NCBI GenBank assembly: GCA_036399835.1
Contig: DASWMI010000159.1
Span: forward strand, 1-28,802
From: DASYML01 sp036399835
Lineage (GTDB): Bacteria > Acidobacteriota > Blastocatellia > Pyrinomonadales > Pyrinomonadaceae
Length of the DNA stretch: 28,802 nucleotides
Direction: 5' to 3'
Both the position numbers and the translations under genes were made by a program. A model generated the notes under the pieces. The model searched no databases, was not told where the DNA came from, and saw only the letters and a list, made by a program, of their open reading frames with translations. Below are positions 21,302-28,729 of this stretch, piece after piece (within the stretch, counting starts at the first letter, position 1; each line of letters begins with the position of its first letter).

Positions 21302-21850
21302 ATGTATTGTCCAAAATGCGGAACAGATAATCTTGAGACGGCGAGCTTTTGTCGCAAGTGCGGTGTGGACCTCAGGCTTGTGCCGCAGGCGTTGAGCGGG
21401 ACTCTGCCGCTCGCGCAGGCTGAGCCGGATGAGATTGATGATTGGAGCAGCCGCCGCCGCAGGCGCAGGAAAAAAGAGCCGACGATGGAAGGCGGCATTA
21501 AAAACGTCTTTATGGGCCTGTGCTTTATCTTTGTCGCTCTGGCCGTCAGCCGTTATATGCCAGGGGGGAATATATGGTGGTTCTGGATGCTCATCCCTGC
21601 TTTTTCAATGCTCGGCGGCGGCGTGGCCGAGTTAGTGCGCGCAAAGAATCGTGAGACTCAATCGCTGCCGCCCGCTCAAGCGCAGAGGGTGGTCCAGCCA
21701 GCCTCGCACGAGCGTGAGTTGCCTTCGCGTAACACGGGCGAACTGGTCCAGCCGCCGAGCATCACCGAAGGGACAACGCGTTTGCTCGAAACGGAAGCCG
21801 CGACCAGGCCCATCGCCTCGCCGATTGAAAATCAGAGACGCGAGAGCTAG
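21302..21850 (+). CDS. Zinc-ribbon membrane protein of unknown function
   Basis: 182 residues. N-terminal zinc ribbon (C3, C6, C17, C20: MYCPKCGTDNLETASFCRKC), an acidic segment, a run of basic residues (RRRRRRKK), then two membrane helices (about 68-84, NVFMGLCFIFVALAVSRY, and about 89-105, WWFWMLIPAFSMLGGGVAEL). A polar, Pro/Glu/Thr-rich tail (about 110-182) completes it. This 'zinc ribbon plus two helices' plan is common in Acidobacteriota and other bacteria, without known function. Start: ATG at 21302 with CGGAGG seven to eight bases upstream; the frame opens eight codons earlier, across that site. The stop is 43 bases from the end of a small convergent gene. Confidence 0.85.
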   Translation: MYCPKCGTDNLETASFCRKCGVDLRLVPQALSGTLPLAQAEPDEIDDWSSRRRRRRKKEPTMEGGIKNVFMGLCFIFVALAVSRYMPGGNIWWFWMLIPAFSMLGGGVAELVRAKNRETQSLPPAQAQRVVQPASHERELPSRNTGELVQPPSITEGTTRLLETEAATRPIASPIENQRRES

Positions 21851-21893
21851 GCCGCCGCGTCTCAAAGGCGTTCGCCGCGCTGTTAAATTCCTG

Positions 21894-22043
21894 TTATTCG
21901 ACCCAACGGAAAATTGCGTTGAGTACGAGAATGACAACTACGACACCGGCAATGATGAGAAGCGTTTTAGGCATCGCTAAAGCCCACATCACGACCAGGC
22001 AGATGACGGAGAGAACAGCCATCACTTGAGGTTTGGAACTCAT
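21894..22043 (-). CDS. Small two-helix membrane protein (49 residues)
   Basis: The minus-strand ATG at 22043-22041 opens a 49-codon frame ending in TAA at 21896-21894. The product is MSSKPQVMAVLSVICLVVMW followed by ALAMPKTLL, then IIAGVVVVILVLNAIFRWVE. It is almost entirely hydrophobic and consistent with two membrane helices (about 7-22 and 27-44) joined by a short PK turn. AAGGAG lies six bases before the ATG, the strongest ribosome binding site in the window, and structured promoter-like elements precede it at 22080-22127. These features, more than length, argue for a real gene. Function unknown. It is convergent with the zinc-ribbon membrane protein and divergent from cysK. It may be related to small inner-membrane proteins that stabilise larger complexes; this is only a suggestion. 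Confidence 0.78.
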   Translation of the reverse strand: MSSKPQVMAVLSVICLVVMWALAMPKTLLIIAGVVVVILVLNAIFRWVE

Positions 22044-22049
22044 CTCATA

Positions 22050-22055
22050 CTCCTT
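22050..22055 (-). promoter_or_regulatory. Strong ribosome binding site of the 49-residue protein
   Basis: Minus-strand AAGGAG with a six-base spacer to the ATG at 22043. This supports a very short gene that length-based gene finding would miss. Confidence 0.8.
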
Positions 22056-22079
22056 ATCTTTTTTAGTGATTAAGCCATG

Positions 22080-22109
22080 AGGTTAAGAAGAGGTTAAAGT
22101 AGGGCTAAT
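22080..22109 (-). promoter_or_regulatory. Tandem 8-bp direct repeats on an 11-bp period (Pho-box-like)
   Basis: On the minus strand: ATTAGCCC (22109-22102), TAC, TTTAACCT (22098-22091), CTT, CTTAACCT (22087-22080). The last two units match at seven of eight positions, and the third is a weaker match. Eight-base repeats of CTTAACCT type with three-base spacers are the form of the cyanobacterial Pho box, and PhoB-family regulators generally bind 11-bp direct repeats. The array ends 37 bases before the start codon of the small membrane protein. The regulator is inferred. Confidence 0.5.
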
Positions 22110-22127
22110 AAGAAATTTCTTATTAGC
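22104..22127. promoter_or_regulatory. Perfect 24-bp palindrome upstream of the small membrane gene
   Basis: GCTAATAAGAAA is followed directly by its reverse complement TTTCTTATTAGC, with no loop. A no-loop perfect dyad in AT-rich DNA is more like a dimeric regulator site than a hairpin terminator. It overlaps the outermost unit of the tandem repeats and lies 61 bases upstream of the minus-strand ATG. It is also 215 bases upstream of cysK on the other strand. Confidence 0.6.
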
Positions 22128-22248
22128 TAAAAAACGATTGCAGGCGGGAACGATATGCCCGCGAGAGGCGGACGTCAATGGTCAGGTGGAGATAAGCTTT
22201 TCGTTTTCCCGGAACTTCAAACGCATCAAGACCATCAAATTTGCTGTC

Positions 22249-22278
22249 TTGCGCCTCCGAGCAGGAGCGCTGTATAGT
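22249..22278 (+). promoter_or_regulatory. Putative sigma70 promoter of cysK
   Basis: TTGCGC (22249-22254), an 18-bp spacer and TATAGT (22273-22278), about 63 bases before the cysK ATG. The spacer carries an imperfect inverted repeat, CCTCC-GAGCA-GGAG, that could be an operator. Confidence 0.45.
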
Positions 22279-22341
22279 CACTCGAAACTTCGCCAAAATA
22301 TCTGACGCCGATTGAAAAATTTGAAGGGAGTCCGAAGAGAG

Positions 22342-23292
22342 ATGCCGCAACGCCCCAAGATAGCCAACAATATGCTGGAGTTAATCGGCTACACGCCGCT
22401 CGTGCGCTTGAATAGTATTCCCGAAGCGAACTCCGCAGAGATGATTGTCAAGCTCGAATCGCAGAACCCCATGGACTCTGTCAAAGACCGCATAGGCTCT
22501 GCCATGCTCGAAGCCGCAGAGCGCGATGGTCTCATCACACCGGGCCAGACGGTGCTGATCGAGCCGACTTCCGGCAACACGGGCATCGCGCTCGCTTTCG
22601 CGGCAGCCGTCAAGGGATACAAGCTCGTCGTCACGATGCCAGATACCGTGACGGTTGAAAGACGACGCGTGCTGACCTCGCTCGGCGCGGAAGTCATCCT
22701 GACGCCCGGAGCCGAAGGGATGAAGGGCGCCATCAAACGCGCCGCCGATATAAAAGAAGAGACGCCGCATAGCTGGACGCCCTCGCAGTTTGATAATCCG
22801 TCGAACCCGGAAGTCCACCGCCGCACGACCGCCGAGGAGATTTGGGAGGACACGGACGGGCGGCTCGATGCCTTTGTCGCGGGCGTCGGCACGGGCGGCA
22901 CGATTGCCGGTGTCGGCCAGATTCTCAAAGAACGCCTCGGAGAAAGCATTCGTGTGATTGCCGTCGAGCCGACATCTTCGCCTGTGCTTTCGGGGGGCGA
23001 GCCTGGACCAAATAAGATTCAGGGCATCGGCGCCGGCTTTGTGCCGCGCAATTACGATCCTTCTGTGGTGGACCAGGTGATCACCGTTGATTACAACGAA
23101 GCACTGGCGATGGCCCGCCGCCTGGCCCGCGAGGAAGCTATCTTCTGCGGCATCTCTTCGGGCGCGATCACTGTGGCGGCGCAGCGCGTCGCGAAGGAGC
23201 TAGGCGAGGGCAAGCGCGTGCTGTCCATCATCTGCGATTTCGGCGAGCGCTATCTTTCGCACGAGCTGTTTGCGACCACGGAGAATCAGTAA
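22342..23292 (+). CDS. cysK: Cysteine synthase A (O-acetylserine sulfhydrylase)
   Basis: A PLP enzyme that makes cysteine from O-acetylserine and sulfide. 316 residues, the usual length. Motifs: NNMLELIGYTPLVRLNSIP at the start, the PLP lysine K48 in QNPMDSVKDRIG, EPTSGNTGIALAFAAAVKGY, the phosphate-binding VGTGGTIAGVGQILK, NKIQGIGAGFVPRNYDPSVV, and GISSGAITVAAQRV. The MDSVKDR and EPTSGNTG pattern fits CysK better than cystathionine beta-synthase, and no CBS domain is attached. ATG at 22342 preferred; the frame extends ten codons to a TTG with no family support. GGGAG lies 11 bases upstream, rather far. The next gene follows on the same strand after about 120 bases. Confidence 0.95.
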   Translation: MPQRPKIANNMLELIGYTPLVRLNSIPEANSAEMIVKLESQNPMDSVKDRIGSAMLEAAERDGLITPGQTVLIEPTSGNTGIALAFAAAVKGYKLVVTMPDTVTVERRRVLTSLGAEVILTPGAEGMKGAIKRAADIKEETPHSWTPSQFDNPSNPEVHRRTTAEEIWEDTDGRLDAFVAGVGTGGTIAGVGQILKERLGESIRVIAVEPTSSPVLSGGEPGPNKIQGIGAGFVPRNYDPSVVDQVITVDYNEALAMARRLAREEAIFCGISSGAITVAAQRVAKELGEGKRVLSIICDFGERYLSHELFATTENQ

Positions 23293-23413
23293 CGGAAACA
23301 GAGGATTTGTCGAGCGGCTGGTCCAATCCTTATTTTAAGTAGAGGCGGTGTCGAGCTTCAGAGTGTTTGAAAGAGAAGCACGCATCGCCTCTCATTGTCT
23401 TTGGCTTGATGAG

Positions 23414-24952
23414 ATGAAGGCTACACGCATTTGTGTTCCGGTTTGCGCACGCCTGGCGCGCGATCTTGTTCCCGCCATCTTTCGCGCAGCCGAAAGGGCA
23501 GACCTCATAGAAGTGAGGCTGGATTGTCTCGAAGCCTTTGAGCTGGAGCCTGCGATGGTGGAGTTAAAGAGCCTGCTGGTCCAGCCTCCTCGACCTCTCA
23601 TCCTCACTTTTCGTCCCGCCGCGGAGGGTGGTTTTAGAAAGCTGGACCTGCCAACGAGACATGCTTTCTGGACCTCTCTGGGAGATTTGCCGGAGAACAC
23701 TTTCGTAGATTGGGAGCTTGATTTGGCTCTTTCGTTCGGGGAAGGTGAAGCGAGCGCCCGATTGCCGCAAAGCTGGGAGCGCGTCATCTGTTCCTTTCAC
23801 GATTTCTCTAACGCCTCCTCGAATAATCTGGACCAGCTATACGAACGCCTGGCCGCCACGCCCGCGCGAATCCTGAAACTCGCCGTCGAGGCTCATGACA
23901 TCACGGACTGTCTAGAGATATTCCGCCTGCTCGGTCGAGCGCGGCGCGAAGGGCGCGAGCTGATCGCTATTGCGATGGGCCAAACAGGTCTTGCCACGCG
24001 TATTCTTGGACCAGCGCATGGCTCGTTTCTGACCTACGGCTTTTCGGATGCGGAGCACTCGACTGCGCCGGGTCAGACGAGCGCCCTAGAGCTACGCGAG
24101 CTTTATAGGATTGACAGGCTCGACGAGCAGACTCTGATTACAGGTCTCGCGGGCAATCCCGTCGCGCATTCCGTCTCGCCGCAGATGCATAACAGGGCCT
24201 TCGCGGCGCAACAGCTCAACGCCGTCTATATTCCATTCGAGGTACACGATGTCGGCGAGTTTATGCGGCGTATGGTCCACCCGCGCACGCGTGAGATGGC
24301 GTGGAATCTGCGCGGGCTGAGCATCACAGCGCCGCACAAAGAGGCCGTCATGCGTTATCTGGATTGGCTAGAGCCTGCGGCGAGGGAAATCGGCGCGGTC
24401 AATACAGTAGTTGCCGAAGGCGAGATACTACGCGGCTACAACACGGATGCGGCTGCGTTCTTTGAGCCTTTGTCGGAGAAGATTGGACCAGTGCGAGACT
24501 TGCGCGTGGCCGTTATCGGAGCGGGCGGCGCGGCGCGCAGCATCCTCTGGAGTTTGCGAGAAGCTTCGGCGCAGGTCACGCTCTTTGCCCGTCATGTCGA
24601 GCGTGCAGGGCCGCTCGCGGAAGAGTTCAATGCTTTCTGTGCGCAGCTTGAAGATGCCCGATTCTCTGAGTTTGAGGTCGTCATCAATGCGACGCCGCTC
24701 GGCACGCGTGGGCAAAAGCAGTCAGAGACTCCCGCCCTGGCGGGGCAGCTACGCGGCGCGCGTCTCGCTTATGATCTGGTTTACAATCCAGGCGAGACAC
24801 GCTTTCTGCGCGAAGCAAGGGAGGCCGGATGCGAAACTCTCGGCGGGCTTTCGATGCTGGTGGCTCAGGCCGCAGCGCAATTCAGGCTCTGGACCAATGA
24901 GGCTGCGCCGCGCGTGTTGATGCTTGAGGCGGCGCGGGCAGCGATTGCTTAG
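23414..24952 (+). CDS. aroDE: Bifunctional 3-dehydroquinate dehydratase (type I) / shikimate dehydrogenase
   Basis: A fused enzyme of about 512 residues catalysing steps 3 and 4 of the shikimate pathway: dehydroquinate to dehydroshikimate, then NADPH reduction to shikimate. The AroD part (1 to about 230) has ICVPVCARLARDLVPAIF, ADLIEVRLDCLE, PLILTFRPAAEGG, the catalytic histidine in VICSFHDFSN and the Schiff-base lysine in RILKLAVEAHD. The AroE part (about 245-510) has GLAGNPVAHSVSPQMHNRAF, SITAPHKEAVMRYLDWLEPA with the catalytic lysine, GAVNTVVAEG, RGYNTDAAAFF, the NADP loop VAVIGAGGAARS, NATPLGTRG and GLSMLVAQAAAQF. All key residues appear intact. A GTG at 23348 would add 22 residues without AroD similarity; ATG at 23414 gives the usual AroD opening, although neither has a strong ribosome binding site. 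Confidence 0.93.
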   Translation: MKATRICVPVCARLARDLVPAIFRAAERADLIEVRLDCLEAFELEPAMVELKSLLVQPPRPLILTFRPAAEGGFRKLDLPTRHAFWTSLGDLPENTFVDWELDLALSFGEGEASARLPQSWERVICSFHDFSNASSNNLDQLYERLAATPARILKLAVEAHDITDCLEIFRLLGRARREGRELIAIAMGQTGLATRILGPAHGSFLTYGFSDAEHSTAPGQTSALELRELYRIDRLDEQTLITGLAGNPVAHSVSPQMHNRAFAAQQLNAVYIPFEVHDVGEFMRRMVHPRTREMAWNLRGLSITAPHKEAVMRYLDWLEPAAREIGAVNTVVAEGEILRGYNTDAAAFFEPLSEKIGPVRDLRVAVIGAGGAARSILWSLREASAQVTLFARHVERAGPLAEEFNAFCAQLEDARFSEFEVVINATPLGTRGQKQSETPALAGQLRGARLAYDLVYNPGETRFLREAREAGCETLGGLSMLVAQAAAQFRLWTNEAAPRVLMLEAARAAIA

Positions 24953-25048
24953 AAACTTTTTGAAGAGCAAGCTATCAAATAATTTGAAGCGTGTGCCGTG
25001 CAGCATTTGTCGCGGCAGCGGGATTGAGGCTTCCTTCTTTCATTCGAG

Positions 25049-26077
25049 ATGGATGGTATGAGAGAGCGTTATAGTCGGCAGATTTTGTTTGATGGAATCG
25101 GCGCAGCGGGGCAGGAACGGCTGCTCGCTTCGAGCGTCGCGCTGATAGGCTGCGGCGCGCTCGGGACGGCGCAGGCTGAGGCGCTGGCGCGCGCAGGTAT
25201 CGGTCGCCTGCGTCTCATTGACCGCGATTTCGTCGAAGAATCAAACTTACAGCGGCAGACGATGTTTACGGAGCGAGATGCGTTTGAGCGTCTGCCGAAG
25301 GCCGTCGCCTGCGCCCGCCGCATCGCGGAGATTAATTCAGAGATTCGGACCGAAGCACTGGTCCAGGATGTCAATCACACGAACGTCGAGCGGCTGATAG
25401 AAGGCTGCGATCTGGTGCTCGACGGGACGGATAATTTCGCTACGCGCTATCTCGTCAATGATGCCTGCGTGAAGCACGGTATCAACTGGATTTACGGCGC
25501 GGCGGTCGGCTCTTACGGCGTGACCATGACCGTGCGCCCGCAACTCACGCCCTGCCTTCGCTGCGTCTTTGAGGAAGCGCCCCCGGCTGCGAGCGCCGAG
25601 ACGTGCGACACGGCGGGCGTCATCATGCCGATTATCTCTATCGTCGCCGCCGTTCAGGTCAGCGAGGCTTTTAAATTGCTGACGGGCAATGTCGGGAAGC
25701 TGCATGGCTCTCTGATGCAGTTCGATGTCTGGCGCAACGAATGGAGAGGCATCATACTGAAAGAGCGCAATTCTGATTGCGGGACTTGCGCGCACAAACG
25801 CTTTGAGACGCTCGAAGCCGAAGCGCAGGAGTTTGCGGCTGTGCTTTGCGGGCGCAACGCCGTACAGATTTCACCCATCCAGCCGGCGCGTGTTGATTTC
25901 GATGCGCTCGCCGCCAGACTCCGAGCCGTCGGCGAAGTCAAGTTCAACGATTATCTCTTACGCTTTCGCGCGGGCGATTACGAGCTGACCATCTTTCAAG
26001 ACGCACGCTCGATCATACGCGGGACGGACGACCCTGTGACCGCGCGCTCGCTCTATGCCAGATACATCGGCAGCTAA
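25049..26077 (+). CDS. ThiF/MoeB/HesA-type E1-like adenylyltransferase
   Basis: 342 residues. The E1 domain (about 1-245) opens RERYSRQILFDGIGAAGQER and has the ATP loop ALIGCGALGTAQAEALARAG, LRLIDRDFVEESNLQRQTMF, VLDGTDNFATRYLVND and YGAAVGSYGVTMTVRP. It also has zinc ligands CLRC and CGTC and a cysteine in ETCDTAGVIMP at the active-site position. It would adenylate the C-terminal glycine of a ThiS- or MoaD-like sulfur carrier. A C-terminal extension (about 260-342, VLCGRNAVQISPIQ and FRAGDYELTIFQDARSIIRG) is not a rhodanese domain. The same kind of extension is known in B. subtilis-type MoeB/ThiF proteins. No thiamine, molybdopterin or carrier gene is nearby, so the partner cannot be told. 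ATG at 25049; 25058 is possible. Confidence 0.92.
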   Translation: MDGMRERYSRQILFDGIGAAGQERLLASSVALIGCGALGTAQAEALARAGIGRLRLIDRDFVEESNLQRQTMFTERDAFERLPKAVACARRIAEINSEIRTEALVQDVNHTNVERLIEGCDLVLDGTDNFATRYLVNDACVKHGINWIYGAAVGSYGVTMTVRPQLTPCLRCVFEEAPPAASAETCDTAGVIMPIISIVAAVQVSEAFKLLTGNVGKLHGSLMQFDVWRNEWRGIILKERNSDCGTCAHKRFETLEAEAQEFAAVLCGRNAVQISPIQPARVDFDALAARLRAVGEVKFNDYLLRFRAGDYELTIFQDARSIIRGTDDPVTARSLYARYIGS

Positions 26078-26229
26078 AGCGAATTTCCAGGTGAGTGTCC
26101 GTCGGACAATAAGCTTTAAGCAAAACCGGATAGCTGTTTCCTCATGCACATGCTTTCGGGGTATCATCTGGACGGCAGGTTTTTTCCGATGAGCCTGAAC
26201 TTCAAACGTTGAGCAGTAAATTTTCTTTG

Positions 26230-28473
26230 ATGATTAACAAAAGAATCTACGCGCGCCTGGCGTGCCATCTTTTCCTTCCCCTCTTTTTTTCTCTGACGCT
26301 AAACTTTCCGGCTCTCGCTGGCGAGCCAGTCATCTGGGAGACCAACGCGCGTGCGGAGCTTTTGAAGGGCGAGGCGCGCGGCGTCTCCATCACAGACACG
26401 GGCATCGTCATGCTCGCGCCGCAGTTTACGCAGTTGTTCAATACGGAGCAGGCTTATATCTGGTCCAGCACGGCGGACGCCGCAGGCAATATCTATCTCG
26501 GCACGGGGCATGATGGCCGCATCTTTCGCGTCGCGGCGGACGGGCGCGGCTCGCTACTTTATGATGCCGCCGAGCTGGATGTCACGGCGCTGGCGGTCGG
26601 TCGAGACGGCGCGCTCTTCGCGGGCACTTCGCCGGACGGCAAGGTCTATCGCATAGCCGCTGACGGTCGCGCCGAAGTCTATTTCGACCCGCCCGATAAA
26701 TATATCTGGTCGCTGGCCTTGATGCCGGATGGCTCGCTGGCAGTCGGTTCGGGCGATAACGGCAAGCTCTATCGCGTGCGCGCGGCCAACGCCAAACCCG
26801 AAGCCTCGCTGCTTCTGGATACGAATGAGACGCACGTCATCTCGCTGGCCGTAGATGGGCAGGGAAACTTAATCGCGGGCACTGACCCTGGCGGGCTGGT
26901 GCTGCGTGTTTCGCCGGAGGGCAAAGCTTTCGCGCTCTTCGACGCGCCACTGCGCGAGATTCACTCGCTGGCGCTGGCTGCCAACGGCTCAATCTACGCG
27001 CTCGCGCTGAGCGAAGCCGCATCCGCCTCGCGCACGCAGGGCGGTTCGACGGCGGGCCAGCCCGGCGCAGATTCCGGCGCAGGCGCAGGCACGGCGACCG
27101 TTACCATCACGGCGATTGACGAGAGCGGCGCGCCCATACAGGGACAGCAGCAGGGCGGTCGCAGCCGTAACGATCTCTCGAATGCGAGGAGCGCTGTCTT
27201 TCGTCTATTGCCGGACGGAGGCACGGATATACTGTGGAGTTCGCCTTCGGTCACGGCCTTTGCGCTGACGCCCGCGCCGCAGGGTAACGCCGTGCTCATC
27301 GGCACAGCCGACAAGGGGCGTGTTTACTCGGTCACGGATGACGGGCGCGACACTCTTCTGCTGCAATCAACCGAAGGACAGATTTCATCAATGGTCCTGC
27401 GCGGGCGCGAAGTGCTCGCCGCATCCAGCAACCAGGGCAAGCTCTTTCGCTTCGGCTCCGAGCCTGTCACCGAAGGGACTTACGAATCGCCCGTCAGAGA
27501 CGCGAGGCTGGTGGCGGCCTGGGGGCGCATCTGGTGGCGCGGTCAGGGACTGGTCGAAGTGCAGACGCGGACGGGAAATAACGAGCGCCCGGATGCCACC
27601 TGGAGCGATTGGAGCGCGCCGTATAGAGACCCCGCCGGAGCGCAAATTTCCAGCCCGCGCGCGCGCTTTATACAATGGCGCGCCACCTTGCGCGCTCCGG
27701 CCACTGGACCAGTTGCGGGCGCTGCTGGCGCGCAGTTGGAAGATGTGAGCATAGCTTATCTGCCGCGCAACGTGGCGCCCGAAGTGCTCTCGATTACGAC
27801 TCTCCCGACCGGTATAGGCTTGCAGCAGATGATACAGGTCCAGACGGACCCGAACGTGGAATCCTCAGGTCTTGACCCCGCGCTCTTTGGCGCAGTGGCG
27901 CAGGTCCCTCCGCGTCGTCTCTACCAGCGCGGCGCGCGCTCTATTCAATGGCAGGCCGAAGACCGCAACAATGATACGCTGGAATACACTATCTACTATC
28001 GCTCGCTCAACGAAAACACTTTCCGGCTGCTCAAGGATAAAGTGCGCGAGAACTACTACACGGTTGACGGGGCGACGCTGGCCGATGGTCGCTATGTCTT
28101 CAGGATAGTTGCCTCGGACGCGCCCGATAACCCTCGCGGCCAGGCCCTCTCAGGCGAGCGCACGAGCGAACCCGTTGACATAGACAACACTCCTCCGGTC
28201 GTCCGCGCTGTGGGTCAGCCGCAAGTCAACGCAGACCGCGTGCGCATCACCTTCGAGGTCGAAGACCTGACAGGGATGGTCAAGCGCGCTGACATGAGCA
28301 TTGACGGCACAACCTGGCAGGCGGTCTTCCCCGACGATGGGATTGCAGATAGCCCGCGCGAACGTTACACGATTGAAGCTCAACTGGCCGGGACGGGTGA
28401 GCATACGGTCTCGCTGAGGGCCTTCGATTCGAGCGGAAATGCAGGCACGGCAAGGGTTTCCGCGCGGCGCTGA
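26230..28473 (+). CDS. Large secreted beta-propeller protein with Ig/FN3-like C-terminus
   Basis: 747 residues. A signal peptide of about 31 residues (YARLACHLFLPLFFSLTLNF then PALAGE) is followed by tandem propeller blades (about 55-420) with recurring units. Examples are GNIYLGTGHDGRIFRVAADG, GALFAGTSPDGKVYRIAADG, GSLAVGSGDNGKLYRV and GNLIAGTDPGGLVLRVSPEG. A low-complexity Gly/Ala/Ser/Gln insert (about 275-325) interrupts the blades, probably as a surface loop. The C-terminal half has a segment (WSDWSAPYRDPAGAQISSPR) of the type seen in SdrD/Ig-like modules. Ig/FN3-like repeats follow (NNDTLEYTIYYRSLNENTFR, DGRYVFRIVASDAPDNPRG, DNTPPVVRAV, HTVSLRAFDSSGNAGTARVS). It is probably periplasmic or on the cell surface, with a binding or scaffolding role; no enzyme motif is seen. 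ATG at 26230 preferred; TTG at 26209 adds seven residues. Confidence 0.85.
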   Translation: MINKRIYARLACHLFLPLFFSLTLNFPALAGEPVIWETNARAELLKGEARGVSITDTGIVMLAPQFTQLFNTEQAYIWSSTADAAGNIYLGTGHDGRIFRVAADGRGSLLYDAAELDVTALAVGRDGALFAGTSPDGKVYRIAADGRAEVYFDPPDKYIWSLALMPDGSLAVGSGDNGKLYRVRAANAKPEASLLLDTNETHVISLAVDGQGNLIAGTDPGGLVLRVSPEGKAFALFDAPLREIHSLALAANGSIYALALSEAASASRTQGGSTAGQPGADSGAGAGTATVTITAIDESGAPIQGQQQGGRSRNDLSNARSAVFRLLPDGGTDILWSSPSVTAFALTPAPQGNAVLIGTADKGRVYSVTDDGRDTLLLQSTEGQISSMVLRGREVLAASSNQGKLFRFGSEPVTEGTYESPVRDARLVAAWGRIWWRGQGLVEVQTRTGNNERPDATWSDWSAPYRDPAGAQISSPRARFIQWRATLRAPATGPVAGAAGAQLEDVSIAYLPRNVAPEVLSITTLPTGIGLQQMIQVQTDPNVESSGLDPALFGAVAQVPPRRLYQRGARSIQWQAEDRNNDTLEYTIYYRSLNENTFRLLKDKVRENYYTVDGATLADGRYVFRIVASDAPDNPRGQALSGERTSEPVDIDNTPPVVRAVGQPQVNADRVRITFEVEDLTGMVKRADMSIDGTTWQAVFPDDGIADSPRERYTIEAQLAGTGEHTVSLRAFDSSGNAGTARVSARR

Positions 28474-28729
28474 AGGCAGCCCGAAGAGGTCTCAGCGCAT
28501 CATAAAGGGGTGCGTCTCCGAAGCGAAACCGGGACGTGCACCGTATCGTGCGAGCGGCGTGCGAAAGCGTGCGGCTCAGCTCCACATTTGATTCGAGAAT
28601 GATTGAAAGCGGAATAAAAAGAGCAAAGCAGAGTATGGCATCTCTCTTGCTCAGATAAAGAGCGCGGCGCGTCTCTTCTCCCTCCCATGCGCGCTCATGT
28701 GAAACGTACATGAGGAGGCTGATAAAGCA
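28474..28729. other. Intergenic region before the terminal partial gene
   Basis: 256 bases between the propeller gene and the start at 28730. I see no gene and no clear terminator. TTGATT near 28588 with GGAATA 17 bases on is a weak promoter-like pair. The open frames on the minus strand here are not supported by ribosome binding sites or family likeness. Confidence 0.4.
28713..28718 (+). promoter_or_regulatory. Ribosome binding site of the terminal partial gene
   Basis: AGGAGG, 11 bases before a GTG at 28730. The spacing is at the long end, but the ATG codons further on (28751 onward) are too distant for this site. Confidence 0.55.

Noticed and set aside
21894..22043. Possibility that the 49-codon frame is chance
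   Set aside because: Kept as a gene because an AAGGAG site at ideal spacing, strongly membrane-type composition and upstream regulatory structure coincide; chance alone would not give all three.
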